A stretch of 12,279 nucleotides of DNA from Microgenomates group bacterium. Lineage in GTDB: Bacteria; Patescibacteriota; Microgenomatia; UBA1400; PJMF01. Shown here piece by piece: positions 1 through 5,310 of this stretch. Location of the stretch: the NCBI GenBank assembly GCA_009776965.1, contig WRMU01000024.1, positions 1 to 12,279 of the forward strand. Direction: 5' to 3'. The translations under genes and the position numbers were made by a program. The notes under the pieces were generated by a model that worked only from the letters and a program-made list of their open reading frames with translations, did not search any database and was not told the origin of the DNA. The number at the start of each line of letters is the position of its first letter. The first letter of the stretch is position 1.

Positions 1-1389
1 CTCCGACTGATGAGTAAACCCATCATTGTCAAGGAGATCTTGGATTTGAGCCACTAGGTCTTGAAGTGTTGCCCAACTAGCTGAGGTCCAGTCGTTTTCG
101 TCCAGAGTTTGGACGTAGGTTAGAGCAGCGTTAAGACCGCTCAAGTCTAGACCGGCAACTGGCGGTTGTACGGCAATTAAAAGCCTAATCGCCTGATTAT
201 AGGCGATTACTTTGGCAGTAACTGCACTCTGGGTGTTCTCTGCCATAGCGTCAGCAGCAGTTTTGGCCGACATAAACGCGCTCCACGAAGAAGCGGTGTA
301 ATTGGTCTCCACTAAAGCTGCGATTTGATCAAGAACAGCGGTTAAGCCACTCTTGTCAATGACGATGGTCTCGGGCTGCTTGGCCACCAGTAGAGTTAAT
401 GCTTGATTGTAAGCAATGACTTTAGCGGTGACTTGATTTTGAGTGTCTTCTGCCATCGCGTCAGCGATAATTTTGGCTGACATAAACGCGCTCCACGAAG
501 GAGGAGTGTAGTTAGCCTCGGCAAGGGCTGCAATTTGATCAAGAACAGCATCTAAGCCGCTCTTATCAACTGCGATACCACTTGGCTGTTGGGGCGTTAA
601 AATCCCCAACGCGTTTTCCAGAGCACGGGTTTTGGCGTTGATCCGAGTTTGTGTGTCTTCCGCCATGGCGGCGGCATTGGTTATTGCTACTCGGAAAAGT
701 GCCCAACTCTCTGAAGTCCAGTCCGCTTCGTTTAGGGCATTGATTTGCGCCCAAACGATGTTGAGTCCGCTATAATCCAGAGGGGGAACATAGGGCGGAG
801 TGTAGGGGTAATAGGGATAATAGGGATAGCTGGGGCGACTGGGATCTGTGGTTGAGGGAGGTTGGGTCGGGGGTTGAGTCGGCTCAGCAGGTTCCTCCTC
901 CTCCATCGCGGGAGGATAAAAGAGAATGCTGCCTCTGCAGTGACCAGTACTTGAGTTATAGACGAGGGTGTCGCCTAATAGCTCCAAGTCCTTATACCAC
1001 ACCATTGTCCTTCCGTTAACCGTGAGGGTTGACCTCTCTAATGTGATCCGTCGCCCGCTTTCGTTGTAGGCGAGAGCCTGACCAATGACATAGGAGAACT
1101 CCTGATCATTGACCGTTACGCGGGCAATATTGGGTTGTTGGGAGTTCCATCCGACTTGCTTGCCGGTGTGGTCGCAATAGGACCGCAACGGCACATATCC
1201 GTCTTGAGGGAGTACTCCGTCCAACCAAGTCTTTCTTTGTCCTCCGACGGTGAGAGTTCGCTGTCCGTCTCTGAACTCGACTCTAACCGCGTATGGAGAA
1301 CCAGATGTGGCGGCTTGCGCACTAAATGGCAAGGCGCCGATGATGACACTGATGATGATAATCAACAGCACCACAGTCTTTTTAGCCAT
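1..1389 (-). CDS. Secreted stalk-domain and FIVAR-like repeat protein (partial, C-terminus beyond left edge)
   Basis: The frame is open from the ATG at 1389 to the window edge, giving 463 residues with no stop. Residues 1-26 form a signal peptide: a KK pair, a hydrophobic core, then a SAQA-A cleavage site. Residues about 33-158 resemble the copper-amine-oxidase-like stalk domain of surface proteins (YVPLRS at 65-70, then G..VGWN at 77-82 and VTV at 91-93); this match is moderate. Residues 161-203 are an acidic then Pro/Thr/Tyr-rich linker with YPYYPYYPY. From residue 206 come helical repeats of exactly 70 residues, starting at 206, 276, 346 and 416 and carrying a (W/Y)T..SW motif, as in FIVAR repeats of cell-surface proteins. 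The fourth repeat is cut by the edge. A strong Shine-Dalgarno supports the start. The likely role is a surface or extracellular adhesin-like protein; its ligand is unknown. It is divergent from the unknown gene at 1857. Confidence 0.85.
   Translation of the reverse strand, partial: MAKKTVVLLIIIISVIIGALPFSAQAATSGSPYAVRVEFRDGQRTLTVGGQRKTWLDGVLPQDGYVPLRSYCDHTGKQVGWNSQQPNIARVTVNDQEFSYVIGQALAYNESGRRITLERSTLTVNGRTMVWYKDLELLGDTLVYNSSTGHCRGSILFYPPAMEEEEPAEPTQPPTQPPSTTDPSRPSYPYYPYYPYTPPYVPPLDYSGLNIVWAQINALNEADWTSESWALFRVAITNAAAMAEDTQTRINAKTRALENALGILTPQQPSGIAVDKSGLDAVLDQIAALAEANYTPPSWSAFMSAKIIADAMAEDTQNQVTAKVIAYNQALTLLVAKQPETIVIDKSGLTAVLDQIAALVETNYTASSWSAFMSAKTAADAMAENTQSAVTAKVIAYNQAIRLLIAVQPPVAGLDLSGLNAALTYVQTLDENDWTSASWATLQDLVAQIQDLLDNDGFTHQSE
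145..774 (-). repeat. Three complete 210-bp coding repeats (FIVAR-like units); a fourth is partial at 1-144
   Basis: Units lie at 774-565, 564-355 and 354-145, with a fourth truncated unit at 144-1. The period is exactly 210 bp (70 codons). Units two and three are the closest pair, about 51 of 70 residues identical by eye, and share long DNA stretches such as the segment around 271-290 repeated at 480-500. This suggests fairly recent tandem duplication within the gene. Unit one is more diverged. Such arrays can change copy number by recombination; whether this one does cannot be seen from one sequence. Confidence 0.9.
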
Positions 1390-1398
1390 GAGTTTTCA

Positions 1399-1405
1399 CT
1401 CCTTT
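1399..1405 (-). promoter_or_regulatory. Shine-Dalgarno of the secreted repeat protein
   Basis: On the minus strand AAAGGAG stands 9 nt before the ATG at 1389. This fixes the start in front of a complete signal peptide. Strong Shine-Dalgarno sites are restricted to the three genes at the left of the window. Confidence 0.85.
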
Positions 1406-1451
1406 CTTGAGATCTGTTTTTGTGGAATTGTCTATAACATTTAGGCAGTTA

Positions 1452-1515
1452 ATGGTTAGGCCACGAAGGCGGTCCCATTGGGCTAACGATGGTTAGGCCA
1501 CGAAGGTGGTCCCAT
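1452..1515. repeat. Tandem 27-bp direct repeat (two copies, period 37) able to form hairpins
   Basis: Copies at 1452-1478 and 1489-1515 differ at one base. On the minus strand each can fold as a 4-bp stem with a CTTC loop: CCAC/GTGG in one copy and CCGC/GTGG in the other. The single difference changes an A-U pair to a G-U pair, so pairing is kept in the leftward transcript. On the plus strand the same change gives an A-C mismatch. Both copies lie within the predicted leader of the secreted repeat protein. On the minus strand each copy also reads as a tiny ORF (MGPPSWPNH), the base difference being synonymous. Confidence 0.8.
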
Positions 1516-1660
1516 CAACAACAGCTCTTTGACAACTTTTCCGTTCCTGTTGGCACGAAGCCAGATGTTTTAGGTTCGTTAATTATGCTGTTAAAGAGTA
1601 ACTCTAAAGACCGCCAAGCAATCTCGTTCTTGAGTAGAGAGGCGATAATAAAGCCTTAAG

Positions 1661-1689
1661 ATTATATCTTATAAGTTCATTTTTAGCAA
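1661..1689 (-). promoter_or_regulatory. Leftward promoter for the secreted repeat protein
   Basis: On the minus strand the -35 box is TTGCTA (1684-1689) and the -10 box is TATAAT (1661-1666), with a 17-bp spacer. The -10 is a perfect consensus and the -35 matches four of six. Transcription would start near 1654 and give a leader of roughly 265 nt before the ATG at 1389, far longer than elsewhere in this window. An inverted repeat, TAAGAT-TAT-ATCTTA (1657-1671), straddles the -10 and could be an operator. Confidence 0.65.
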
Positions 1690-1725
1690 GAAGTAGATAT
1701 AAAAAGATCTTATAGTAGCTAACTA

Positions 1726-1754
1726 TTGACAAAAATAGCATAATGTGATATAAT
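1726..1754 (+). promoter_or_regulatory. Consensus promoter for the unknown two-gene unit
   Basis: TTGACA (1726-1731), a 17-bp spacer, then TATAAT (1749-1754): a perfect match to the vegetative sigma-70 consensus. Transcription should start near 1761, leaving a leader of about 95 nt. One arm (1733-1742) of a 10-bp inverted repeat lies in the spacer; the other (1807-1816) is in the leader. This suggests strong expression, possibly held by a repressor. Confidence 0.88.
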
Positions 1755-1774
1755 ATGGGCTATGAAATGGGATG

Positions 1775-1806
1775 GCCTGTGGGCTCAATTGCGAGCCGAA
1801 TGAGGC
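1775..1806 (+). promoter_or_regulatory. Possible leader hairpin ahead of the unknown gene pair
   Basis: The stem GGCTC/GAGCC (1782-1786 with 1793-1797, loop AATTGC) is flanked by GCCT/AGGC (1775-1778 with 1803-1806), making a plausible two-part stem in the leader. No known riboswitch was recognised and there is no T-run terminator after it. Confidence 0.4.
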
Positions 1807-1842
1807 TATGCTATTTGACAAACAGGCAAATAAACCCAATAT

Positions 1843-1851
1843 AAGGAGGAG
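1843..1851 (+). promoter_or_regulatory. Shine-Dalgarno of the first unknown gene
   Basis: AAGGAGGAG precedes the ATG at 1857 by 5 nt. This is close to a perfect complement of the 16S rRNA tail and fixes the start. Confidence 0.85.
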
Positions 1852-1856
1852 TTTTC

Positions 1857-2627
1857 ATGATCAATCTTAACGAGTCGCAAAAGAGGCGGATTCAGAAAAA
1901 GGTGGACAGCATCTTCATCGCTGTCGATAAGGCAGAGGAATTGACGCTCCCCAATCTTTTCGTACAACCCTTCGCGATGTTGGCCGCCGAGATAAAAAAA
2001 ATGGTGGAGCACGAAGGGGTTGGCATCTCGGTGGATACCGAAGCAGTTAAAAACATACCCGAAACCACGCCCCTAGCTACCTTTAATGGCAAGCATCTAT
2101 TGAAAGCAGCGTTTGCTGAGAGGCTAAAAGAAATCGATGCCGAGTTTTTCGGTGGATTTCTGGTAGCGGCAGAGGAAGGCGAAGACGAGGGCGAGGAAGT
2201 GGAGGACGAAACCAAAAGTGGTGAGCCTGATAAGGTTGAGGATGCGCTGACAACGTTGGGTCTTAAAATTGTGGATCAGCTGCAAATGTATGGCAACCCT
2301 ATTATCCCTAGCTTCAATAGCAAGGGTGAGGGCGCATATCAGTTTCGAGCGACCTATTATCAGGAAATTGTTGCTGGGGGCAAGCCCGCTATCAGCGATT
2401 TCAAACTCACCATGTTGATTGACGGCAAGCCGGCAAAAAAATCGGCAGACCTCGCAGACGACGGAAGTGCCTTCCTGAGCTTGGCGGTTTTATCAGGATT
2501 GACACTGCGACCAGAGAAATGGGATGCAAATACTGGGAATTATTCTTGGGGCTTTGCACTACCGTATTACCTAAGGCGGGTTCCGACTCAATGGACAGTT
2601 GAGTTTGGGAAACTGCAATTAATTTAA
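1857..2627 (+). CDS. Hypothetical soluble protein with acidic linker (first gene of a two-gene unit)
   Basis: This 256-residue protein is not recognised. It has no signal peptide or membrane segment and should be cytoplasmic. Residues 1-100 look largely helical: a Lys/Arg-rich start, then amphipathic segments ending in AEFFGG at 95-100. Residues 105-130 are a highly acidic linker (EEGEDEGEEVEDE), encoded by a purine-rich tract at about 2165-2215. Residues 145-256 have aromatic and beta-prone segments (YQFRATYYQE at 161-170, a Trp at 222, YSWGFALPYY at 229-238, WTVEF at 246-250) and look like a separate C-terminal domain. It has a consensus promoter and an excellent Shine-Dalgarno. The next gene starts 15 nt after its TAA, so the two are almost certainly co-transcribed. 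No catalytic motif is visible; a structural or binding role is possible but unproven. Confidence 0.8.
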   Translation: MINLNESQKRRIQKKVDSIFIAVDKAEELTLPNLFVQPFAMLAAEIKKMVEHEGVGISVDTEAVKNIPETTPLATFNGKHLLKAAFAERLKEIDAEFFGGFLVAAEEGEDEGEEVEDETKSGEPDKVEDALTTLGLKIVDQLQMYGNPIIPSFNSKGEGAYQFRATYYQEIVAGGKPAISDFKLTMLIDGKPAKKSADLADDGSAFLSLAVLSGLTLRPEKWDANTGNYSWGFALPYYLRRVPTQWTVEFGKLQLI

Positions 2628-2635
2628 GAGGAGGA
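2628..2635 (+). promoter_or_regulatory. Shine-Dalgarno of the second unknown gene, supporting a GTG start
   Basis: GAGGAGGA begins directly after the TAA of the preceding gene and ends 7 nt before the GTG at 2643. It is what makes the GTG the likely start; there is no nearby in-frame ATG with comparable support. Confidence 0.8.
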
Positions 2636-2642
2636 AAAGAAA

Positions 2643-3773
2643 GTGGATGTTAAAGAAGTCTTTGGAGCGTTGGCGGTGGACGGTATGTGTATCATCAACA
2701 GAAACGAGCTGCTGTCATTTGTAAACGATGTACTAGGAGGTAAGGAAGGTGCGGTGACGCAGCTGATGAGCTTGGTCAACCAAGCTCCAATGGCGGTAGA
2801 GCTGATGGCGCCGCTAGTGGATTTGTACCAGAGAGAAGCTAACGAGCAAAACAAGCTCTCCGCTATGAGTGCTCGGGTGGAGAACATGGAGAAACTGTTA
2901 ACGCAGATGTCCGACAAAGCCGAGCAGGTTTCTGATGCTCGTGGTGATTCCGCAGTGGTGTTGGAGAAATTAACAGAACTCGGTGCTGACATGGCAAAAT
3001 TGGCGAAAGAAAGAACGCCTACGGCAGCTACTGAATTGGATCTGGACGCTAGACTGACGACTGTCGATACTGAGGTGTCAAGGTTGAGTGCTGGAATATT
3101 AAAGTTGATGGACTTGCTTGAGGAGTCTCAACAGACTAGCGATGCAGATGCTCAAGCTAGGCATGCGAGGATTCTGGAAGAACTGACTACAGTGTCGGCT
3201 TTGGGCAAGACTCAAGCTGACCGTATCCTAACGAATACTGAACAGTTGACCGAGCTGGGAAAACAAATGGCATTGGATAAGTTTGAGAGGTTGTTAGACG
3301 CGCAGGAAGCGAGTTTGAAAAAATACATTGGGGATAACCTCTCTGAATCTCTGAGGAGGATGTCGGAAGATTTGAAGGAAGACATCCTTAAACAAATCTT
3401 CCGCAACAGTGCTGGTAATGCGAGCTCCATTACTGTTGAGGACGAGGCGGAGGATGAAACGGAGGATATAGATGTATTCGCCTCGGCGGATATAAATCCA
3501 TTTCGTTCTGCGTCGACCGATCCTGACACCTACGAGGATCTCATTCGTGATTTTGCGAGAGAGATCGAGGTGTGGCCGATAAGGTCACTCTACAAAAATG
3601 GCTCGGATTCTCTTGTTGCGGAGATTTCCGAGTTCTATGGAAAGGATGTGGGTAAGGAGATGGTATCTCTCTGCAGAGAGATACCGAAGGCCTCGCTGCA
3701 GAACGAGGAGGCGCTGGTCGAATATTTTTTGTCGAACAGCCCCCTCGCACCGGAAGAAGTAATTTGCCTGTAA
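2643..3773 (+). CDS. Hypothetical coiled-coil protein (second gene of a two-gene unit)
   Basis: This 376-residue protein starts with GTG and is not recognised. Residues 1-62 form an N-terminal region with hydrophobic helices. Residues about 63-255 are a long, charged, Leu/Met-rich stretch with heptad-like spacing, probably a coiled coil interrupted near 124-130 (Thr/Pro/Ala) and 163-170. Residues 265-278 are an acidic linker (VEDEAEDETEDID). Residues 293-376 look like a compact C-terminal domain containing REIEVWPIRSLY. There is no signal peptide or membrane segment. The acidic linker echoes that of the upstream partner, so the two may act as a complex; that is inference. The gene ends in tandem stops (TAATAA), is followed at once by a hairpin terminator, and carries a perfect 24-bp palindrome near its 3' end. 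Confidence 0.8.
   Translation: MDVKEVFGALAVDGMCIINRNELLSFVNDVLGGKEGAVTQLMSLVNQAPMAVELMAPLVDLYQREANEQNKLSAMSARVENMEKLLTQMSDKAEQVSDARGDSAVVLEKLTELGADMAKLAKERTPTAATELDLDARLTTVDTEVSRLSAGILKLMDLLEESQQTSDADAQARHARILEELTTVSALGKTQADRILTNTEQLTELGKQMALDKFERLLDAQEASLKKYIGDNLSESLRRMSEDLKEDILKQIFRNSAGNASSITVEDEAEDETEDIDVFASADINPFRSASTDPDTYEDLIRDFAREIEVWPIRSLYKNGSDSLVAEISEFYGKDVGKEMVSLCREIPKASLQNEEALVEYFLSNSPLAPEEVICL
3662..3685. repeat. Perfect 24-bp palindrome inside the coiled-coil gene
   Basis: The left half GGTATCTCTCTG is followed immediately by its exact reverse complement. The centre is CTGCAG. In RNA it could form about a 10-bp stem with a small loop. It encodes the end of a Met codon through VSLCREI to the start of the next Pro codon, about 85 nt before the stop. 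A smaller hairpin, CCTCG/CGAGG (3691-3695 with 3704-3708), follows directly. Confidence 0.9.
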
Positions 3774-3780
3774 TAAAATT

Positions 3781-3826
3781 ACCCCGCTTTGGTTTCATTT
3801 GCCAACAGCGGGGTTTGTTTTTATTT
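3781..3826. terminator. Rho-independent terminator, probably bidirectional
   Basis: The stem ACCCCGCT (3781-3788) pairs with AGCGGGGT (3807-3814) and can extend through TTGG/CCAA with one bulged base. A rightward T-rich tail runs 3814-3826 and ends transcripts of the unknown gene pair. Read leftward, the same stem is followed by TAATTTTATTA, so it can also end the L33 transcript, whose stop codon is at 3821-3823. The two convergent units thus share one terminator. Confidence 0.85.
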
Positions 3827-4030
3827 AAGTTTCTTCATCGCTTTATGCGCGGTGTGTTTTTTGCAGACCTTGCAATATTTACTCAAAGGAAAGCTTTCCT
3901 TCTCACCAGACTGTTTCTTGAGAATCTCATTGTTGCGATTATAGGTGGTGGTGTAATTATGTTTTTTACACTCAGTACATTGAAGGCCGACGAGTTGACG
4001 GGGGCCTTTTTTTTTCTTTCCTGCTGCCAT
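3821..4030 (-). CDS. rpmG: Large ribosomal subunit protein bL33
   Basis: The 69-residue protein is basic and has the two zinc-knuckle pairs of zinc-binding L33: CTEC at 18-21 and CKVC at 53-56, followed by KKHTAHK at 57-63. L33 sits near the E-site of the 50S subunit. Usual L33 is about 49-55 residues; here there are about 10 extra basic residues at the N-terminus (MAAGKKKKGPRQ) and an insertion of several residues between the two Cys pairs. There is no clear Shine-Dalgarno. The tRNA-Thr gene lies 65 nt upstream on the same strand and the two are probably co-transcribed, a common arrangement for L33. It ends inside the shared terminator region. Confidence 0.9.
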   Translation of the reverse strand: MAAGKKKKGPRQLVGLQCTECKKHNYTTTYNRNNEILKKQSGEKESFPLSKYCKVCKKHTAHKAMKKLK

Positions 4031-4095
4031 AGTTGCTTTCTAAATATTTGAGCTTTTATTTGGTTTAGATTGTATATTGTATCATATTTGAGGTG

Positions 4096-4166
4096 AGCCT
4101 CCTAGTAGAATCGAACTACTGACTGGACGTTACAAGGGTCCTGTTTTGCCATTAAACTAAGGAGGC
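4096..4166 (-). tRNA. tRNA-Thr (anticodon UGU)
   Basis: Read leftward from 4166: a 7-bp acceptor stem GCCTCCT/AGGAGGC, a D-arm GTTT-AATGGCA-AAAC, an anticodon arm GGACC-CTTGTAA-CGTCC with anticodon TGT (4134-4132), a 4-nt variable loop, and a T-arm AGTAG-TTCGATT-CTACT. The discriminator is U (4096). CCA is not encoded. The total is 71 nt. The top anticodon-stem pair (31-39) is a C-C mismatch, which is unusual; the other pairs are sound. It decodes ACA and possibly other ACN codons. Confidence 0.94.
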
Positions 4167-4177
4167 AGGCGGGATGT

Positions 4178-4183
4178 ATTATA
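4178..4183 (-). promoter_or_regulatory. -10 element upstream of tRNA-Thr
   Basis: TATAAT on the minus strand ends 11 bp before the tRNA 5' end, so transcription would start about 4-6 nt ahead of the mature tRNA. The -35 is weak (CTGTTA-like with an 18-bp spacer). It lies just beyond the 3' end of the upstream membrane-protein gene, after which no terminator is visible. Confidence 0.6.
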
Positions 4184-4209
4184 CCCCAAATGCTTAAGCT
4201 TTAACAGTT

Positions 4210-5253
4210 TTAGGGGGCTATATCTGTCTCTATGGGATCAGGGACGACTGCTGCCTCGATGGCCATTGGAGGAGCGGCCATGGTGGAGCGGTCGAGGATA
4301 GTGCCAGCGCTGTTGCGGCAGATTTGCTCGACTGAGAGGGGAATATTAAGACCAGCTAAGAAATCACACTCTTGGATTTCGCGAGCGGAGTACAGGAGAG
4401 TATAAGAGTCGCCATTTTTGCTAAAGATAGCTGGATAAACGTCGGTTAGATCTGGACTGGTGACATTGGTGCGGATATAAGTGTCATCAATTTCTAGGAG
4501 ATCCATTAGGGCATGTTGGCTATGCTCTGGGGGAAGGAGGTCGAGGAGAGCAACTTGTTGGCGCGCCACTTCGGCGAGATACTGCTCAGAACAGGCTAGG
4601 ACAGCAAAGTCTCTCTTGCCAGTGGAGGAGGCAGTGGAGTAATCGCGGTTATAGATGGTGAGCACACAATGGGTGTTGCCGCCAGCAAAAGGAACAATGA
4701 TGTCGGGGGAGCTGGCAGTATAGCGAGCGATGGCGCGTTGTTGCTGGACTTCGTCTAGCTGGAGGCCGTCGGAGGCGAGGGAGTGAATAAGGGCCTCGAT
4801 AATGGCGTTTCTGGAGGGGTGATTGAGTAGGGCTTCGGTTTCGCTCTGGCTATAGGGCAGAGAAGTGCGGATGATGACTCCATCCTCAGCTGGGATAGCA
4901 AGGGCATTATTGTCTTTGTCGAGCCAAACTACGTCCATAGCGTAGGGTAACTTCTCGAAGGAATAGCTAAGATCCATAACAGCGGCTAGATTGTTGAGGA
5001 CATTTTCGGTGAGAGCGTTGACACTGGGAATGCCTAGTTCGGCAGAGGTTTGGGTGACTTGCAACTCAGAGTCGTCGTAGCCAAAAATACTTTCGCGATT
5101 AACATAAAGGAAAATAGCGCCGCCAATGACCAAGGCAATAATAGCCATGATGATTAGGACTTGATGGGTTTTTAGAGCGCGGCGTTTTTTCTCTCTTTGC
5201 TCCGAGGGAGTAGCTTTGTTGATAGGGGAAAAGACGTCGACTTGATTTTGCAT
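4210..5253 (-). CDS. Hypothetical single-pass membrane-anchored protein
   Basis: This 347-residue protein is not recognised. Residues 1-30 are polar and end in a basic cluster (REKKRRALKTH). Residues 32-51 are a single transmembrane helix. The rest (52-347) should lie outside the membrane by the positive-inside rule. The external part has four cysteines (C196, C221, C296, C312), which could form two disulfides. The C-terminus (about 325-347) is Pro/Ala-rich and acidic. No catalytic motif was seen. The start is supported by the basic cytoplasmic tail and by a promoter ending only 8 bp upstream of the ATG. It lies downstream of the ferredoxin-to-DHH operon with no terminator between, so read-through is also possible. 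Confidence 0.8.
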   Translation of the reverse strand: MQNQVDVFSPINKATPSEQREKKRRALKTHQVLIIMAIIALVIGGAIFLYVNRESIFGYDDSELQVTQTSAELGIPSVNALTENVLNNLAAVMDLSYSFEKLPYAMDVVWLDKDNNALAIPAEDGVIIRTSLPYSQSETEALLNHPSRNAIIEALIHSLASDGLQLDEVQQQRAIARYTASSPDIIVPFAGGNTHCVLTIYNRDYSTASSTGKRDFAVLACSEQYLAEVARQQVALLDLLPPEHSQHALMDLLEIDDTYIRTNVTSPDLTDVYPAIFSKNGDSYTLLYSAREIQECDFLAGLNIPLSVEQICRNSAGTILDRSTMAAPPMAIEAAVVPDPIETDIAP

Positions 5254-5261
5254 ATGGCTAC

Positions 5262-5290
5262 ATCATAATCAAAAAGACTGAAGATGTCAA
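5262..5290 (-). promoter_or_regulatory. Promoter of the membrane-anchored protein, giving a leaderless mRNA
   Basis: On the minus strand TTGACA (5285-5290), a 17-bp spacer, then TATGAT (5262-5267). The expected start of transcription, about 7 nt beyond the -10, is near 5255, and the ATG is at 5253. That leaves 0-3 nt of leader and no room for a Shine-Dalgarno. The -35 is a perfect consensus and the -10 matches five of six. Confidence 0.75.
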
Positions 5291-5310
5291 TACCATATCG
5301 CCATCTAAAG

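Larger units (their letters stand above)
1390..1856. other. Divergent control region between the secreted protein and the unknown two-gene unit
   Basis: This 467-bp stretch has no convincing gene. It holds two divergent promoters (1661-1689 leftward, 1726-1754 rightward), a predicted leader of about 265 nt for the leftward gene, a tandem 27-bp repeat (1452-1515), a third small hairpin with the same ACGAA loop (1551-1563), an 11-bp palindrome AGAGT-A-ACTCT (1595-1605), an inverted repeat over the leftward -10 (1657-1671), and a 10-bp inverted repeat pair at 1733-1742 and 1807-1816. An open frame of 56 codons at 1489-1659 on the plus strand has no ribosome-binding site and is discussed under findings. 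Confidence 0.75.

Noticed and set aside
805..830. I-SceI-like homing endonuclease site (TAGGGATAATAGGG)
   Set aside because: It differs from the real site and is explained by repeated Tyr-Pro codons in the YPYYPYYPY linker.
1135..1410. Plus-strand open frames overlapping the start of the secreted repeat protein
   Set aside because: The minus-strand frame has a signal peptide, a Shine-Dalgarno and recognisable domains, so these are shadows.
1452..1515. T-box riboswitch, because the leftward strand reads UGGGACCGC, close to the T-box UGGNACC
   Set aside because: There is no stem I, no terminator/antiterminator pair, the motif is in two short tandem copies, and the gene downstream is not an amino-acid or tRNA-related gene.
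1452..1515. CRISPR array
   Set aside because: Only two repeats with a 10-bp spacer and no cas genes in the window.
1452..1563. Guanidine-II (mini-ykkC) riboswitch, because of paired hairpins with ACGA-like loops on the plus strand
   Set aside because: The loops are five bases rather than four, the stems are weak with mismatches, and the rightward promoter lies downstream of them, so they would not be in the rightward transcript.
1815..1845. Second rightward promoter starting with TTGACA at 1815
   Set aside because: No acceptable -10 at 16-18 bp; the AT-rich stretch there is the Shine-Dalgarno region of the gene at 1857.
1857..3773. Toxin-antitoxin or phage-defence pair
   Set aside because: No nuclease, ATPase, TIR, protease or other effector motif was seen in either protein, and both are larger than typical toxin-antitoxin partners.
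3764..4051. Plus-strand open frame opposite L33
   Set aside because: It spans the terminator and is antisense to the clear L33 gene; no ribosome-binding site.
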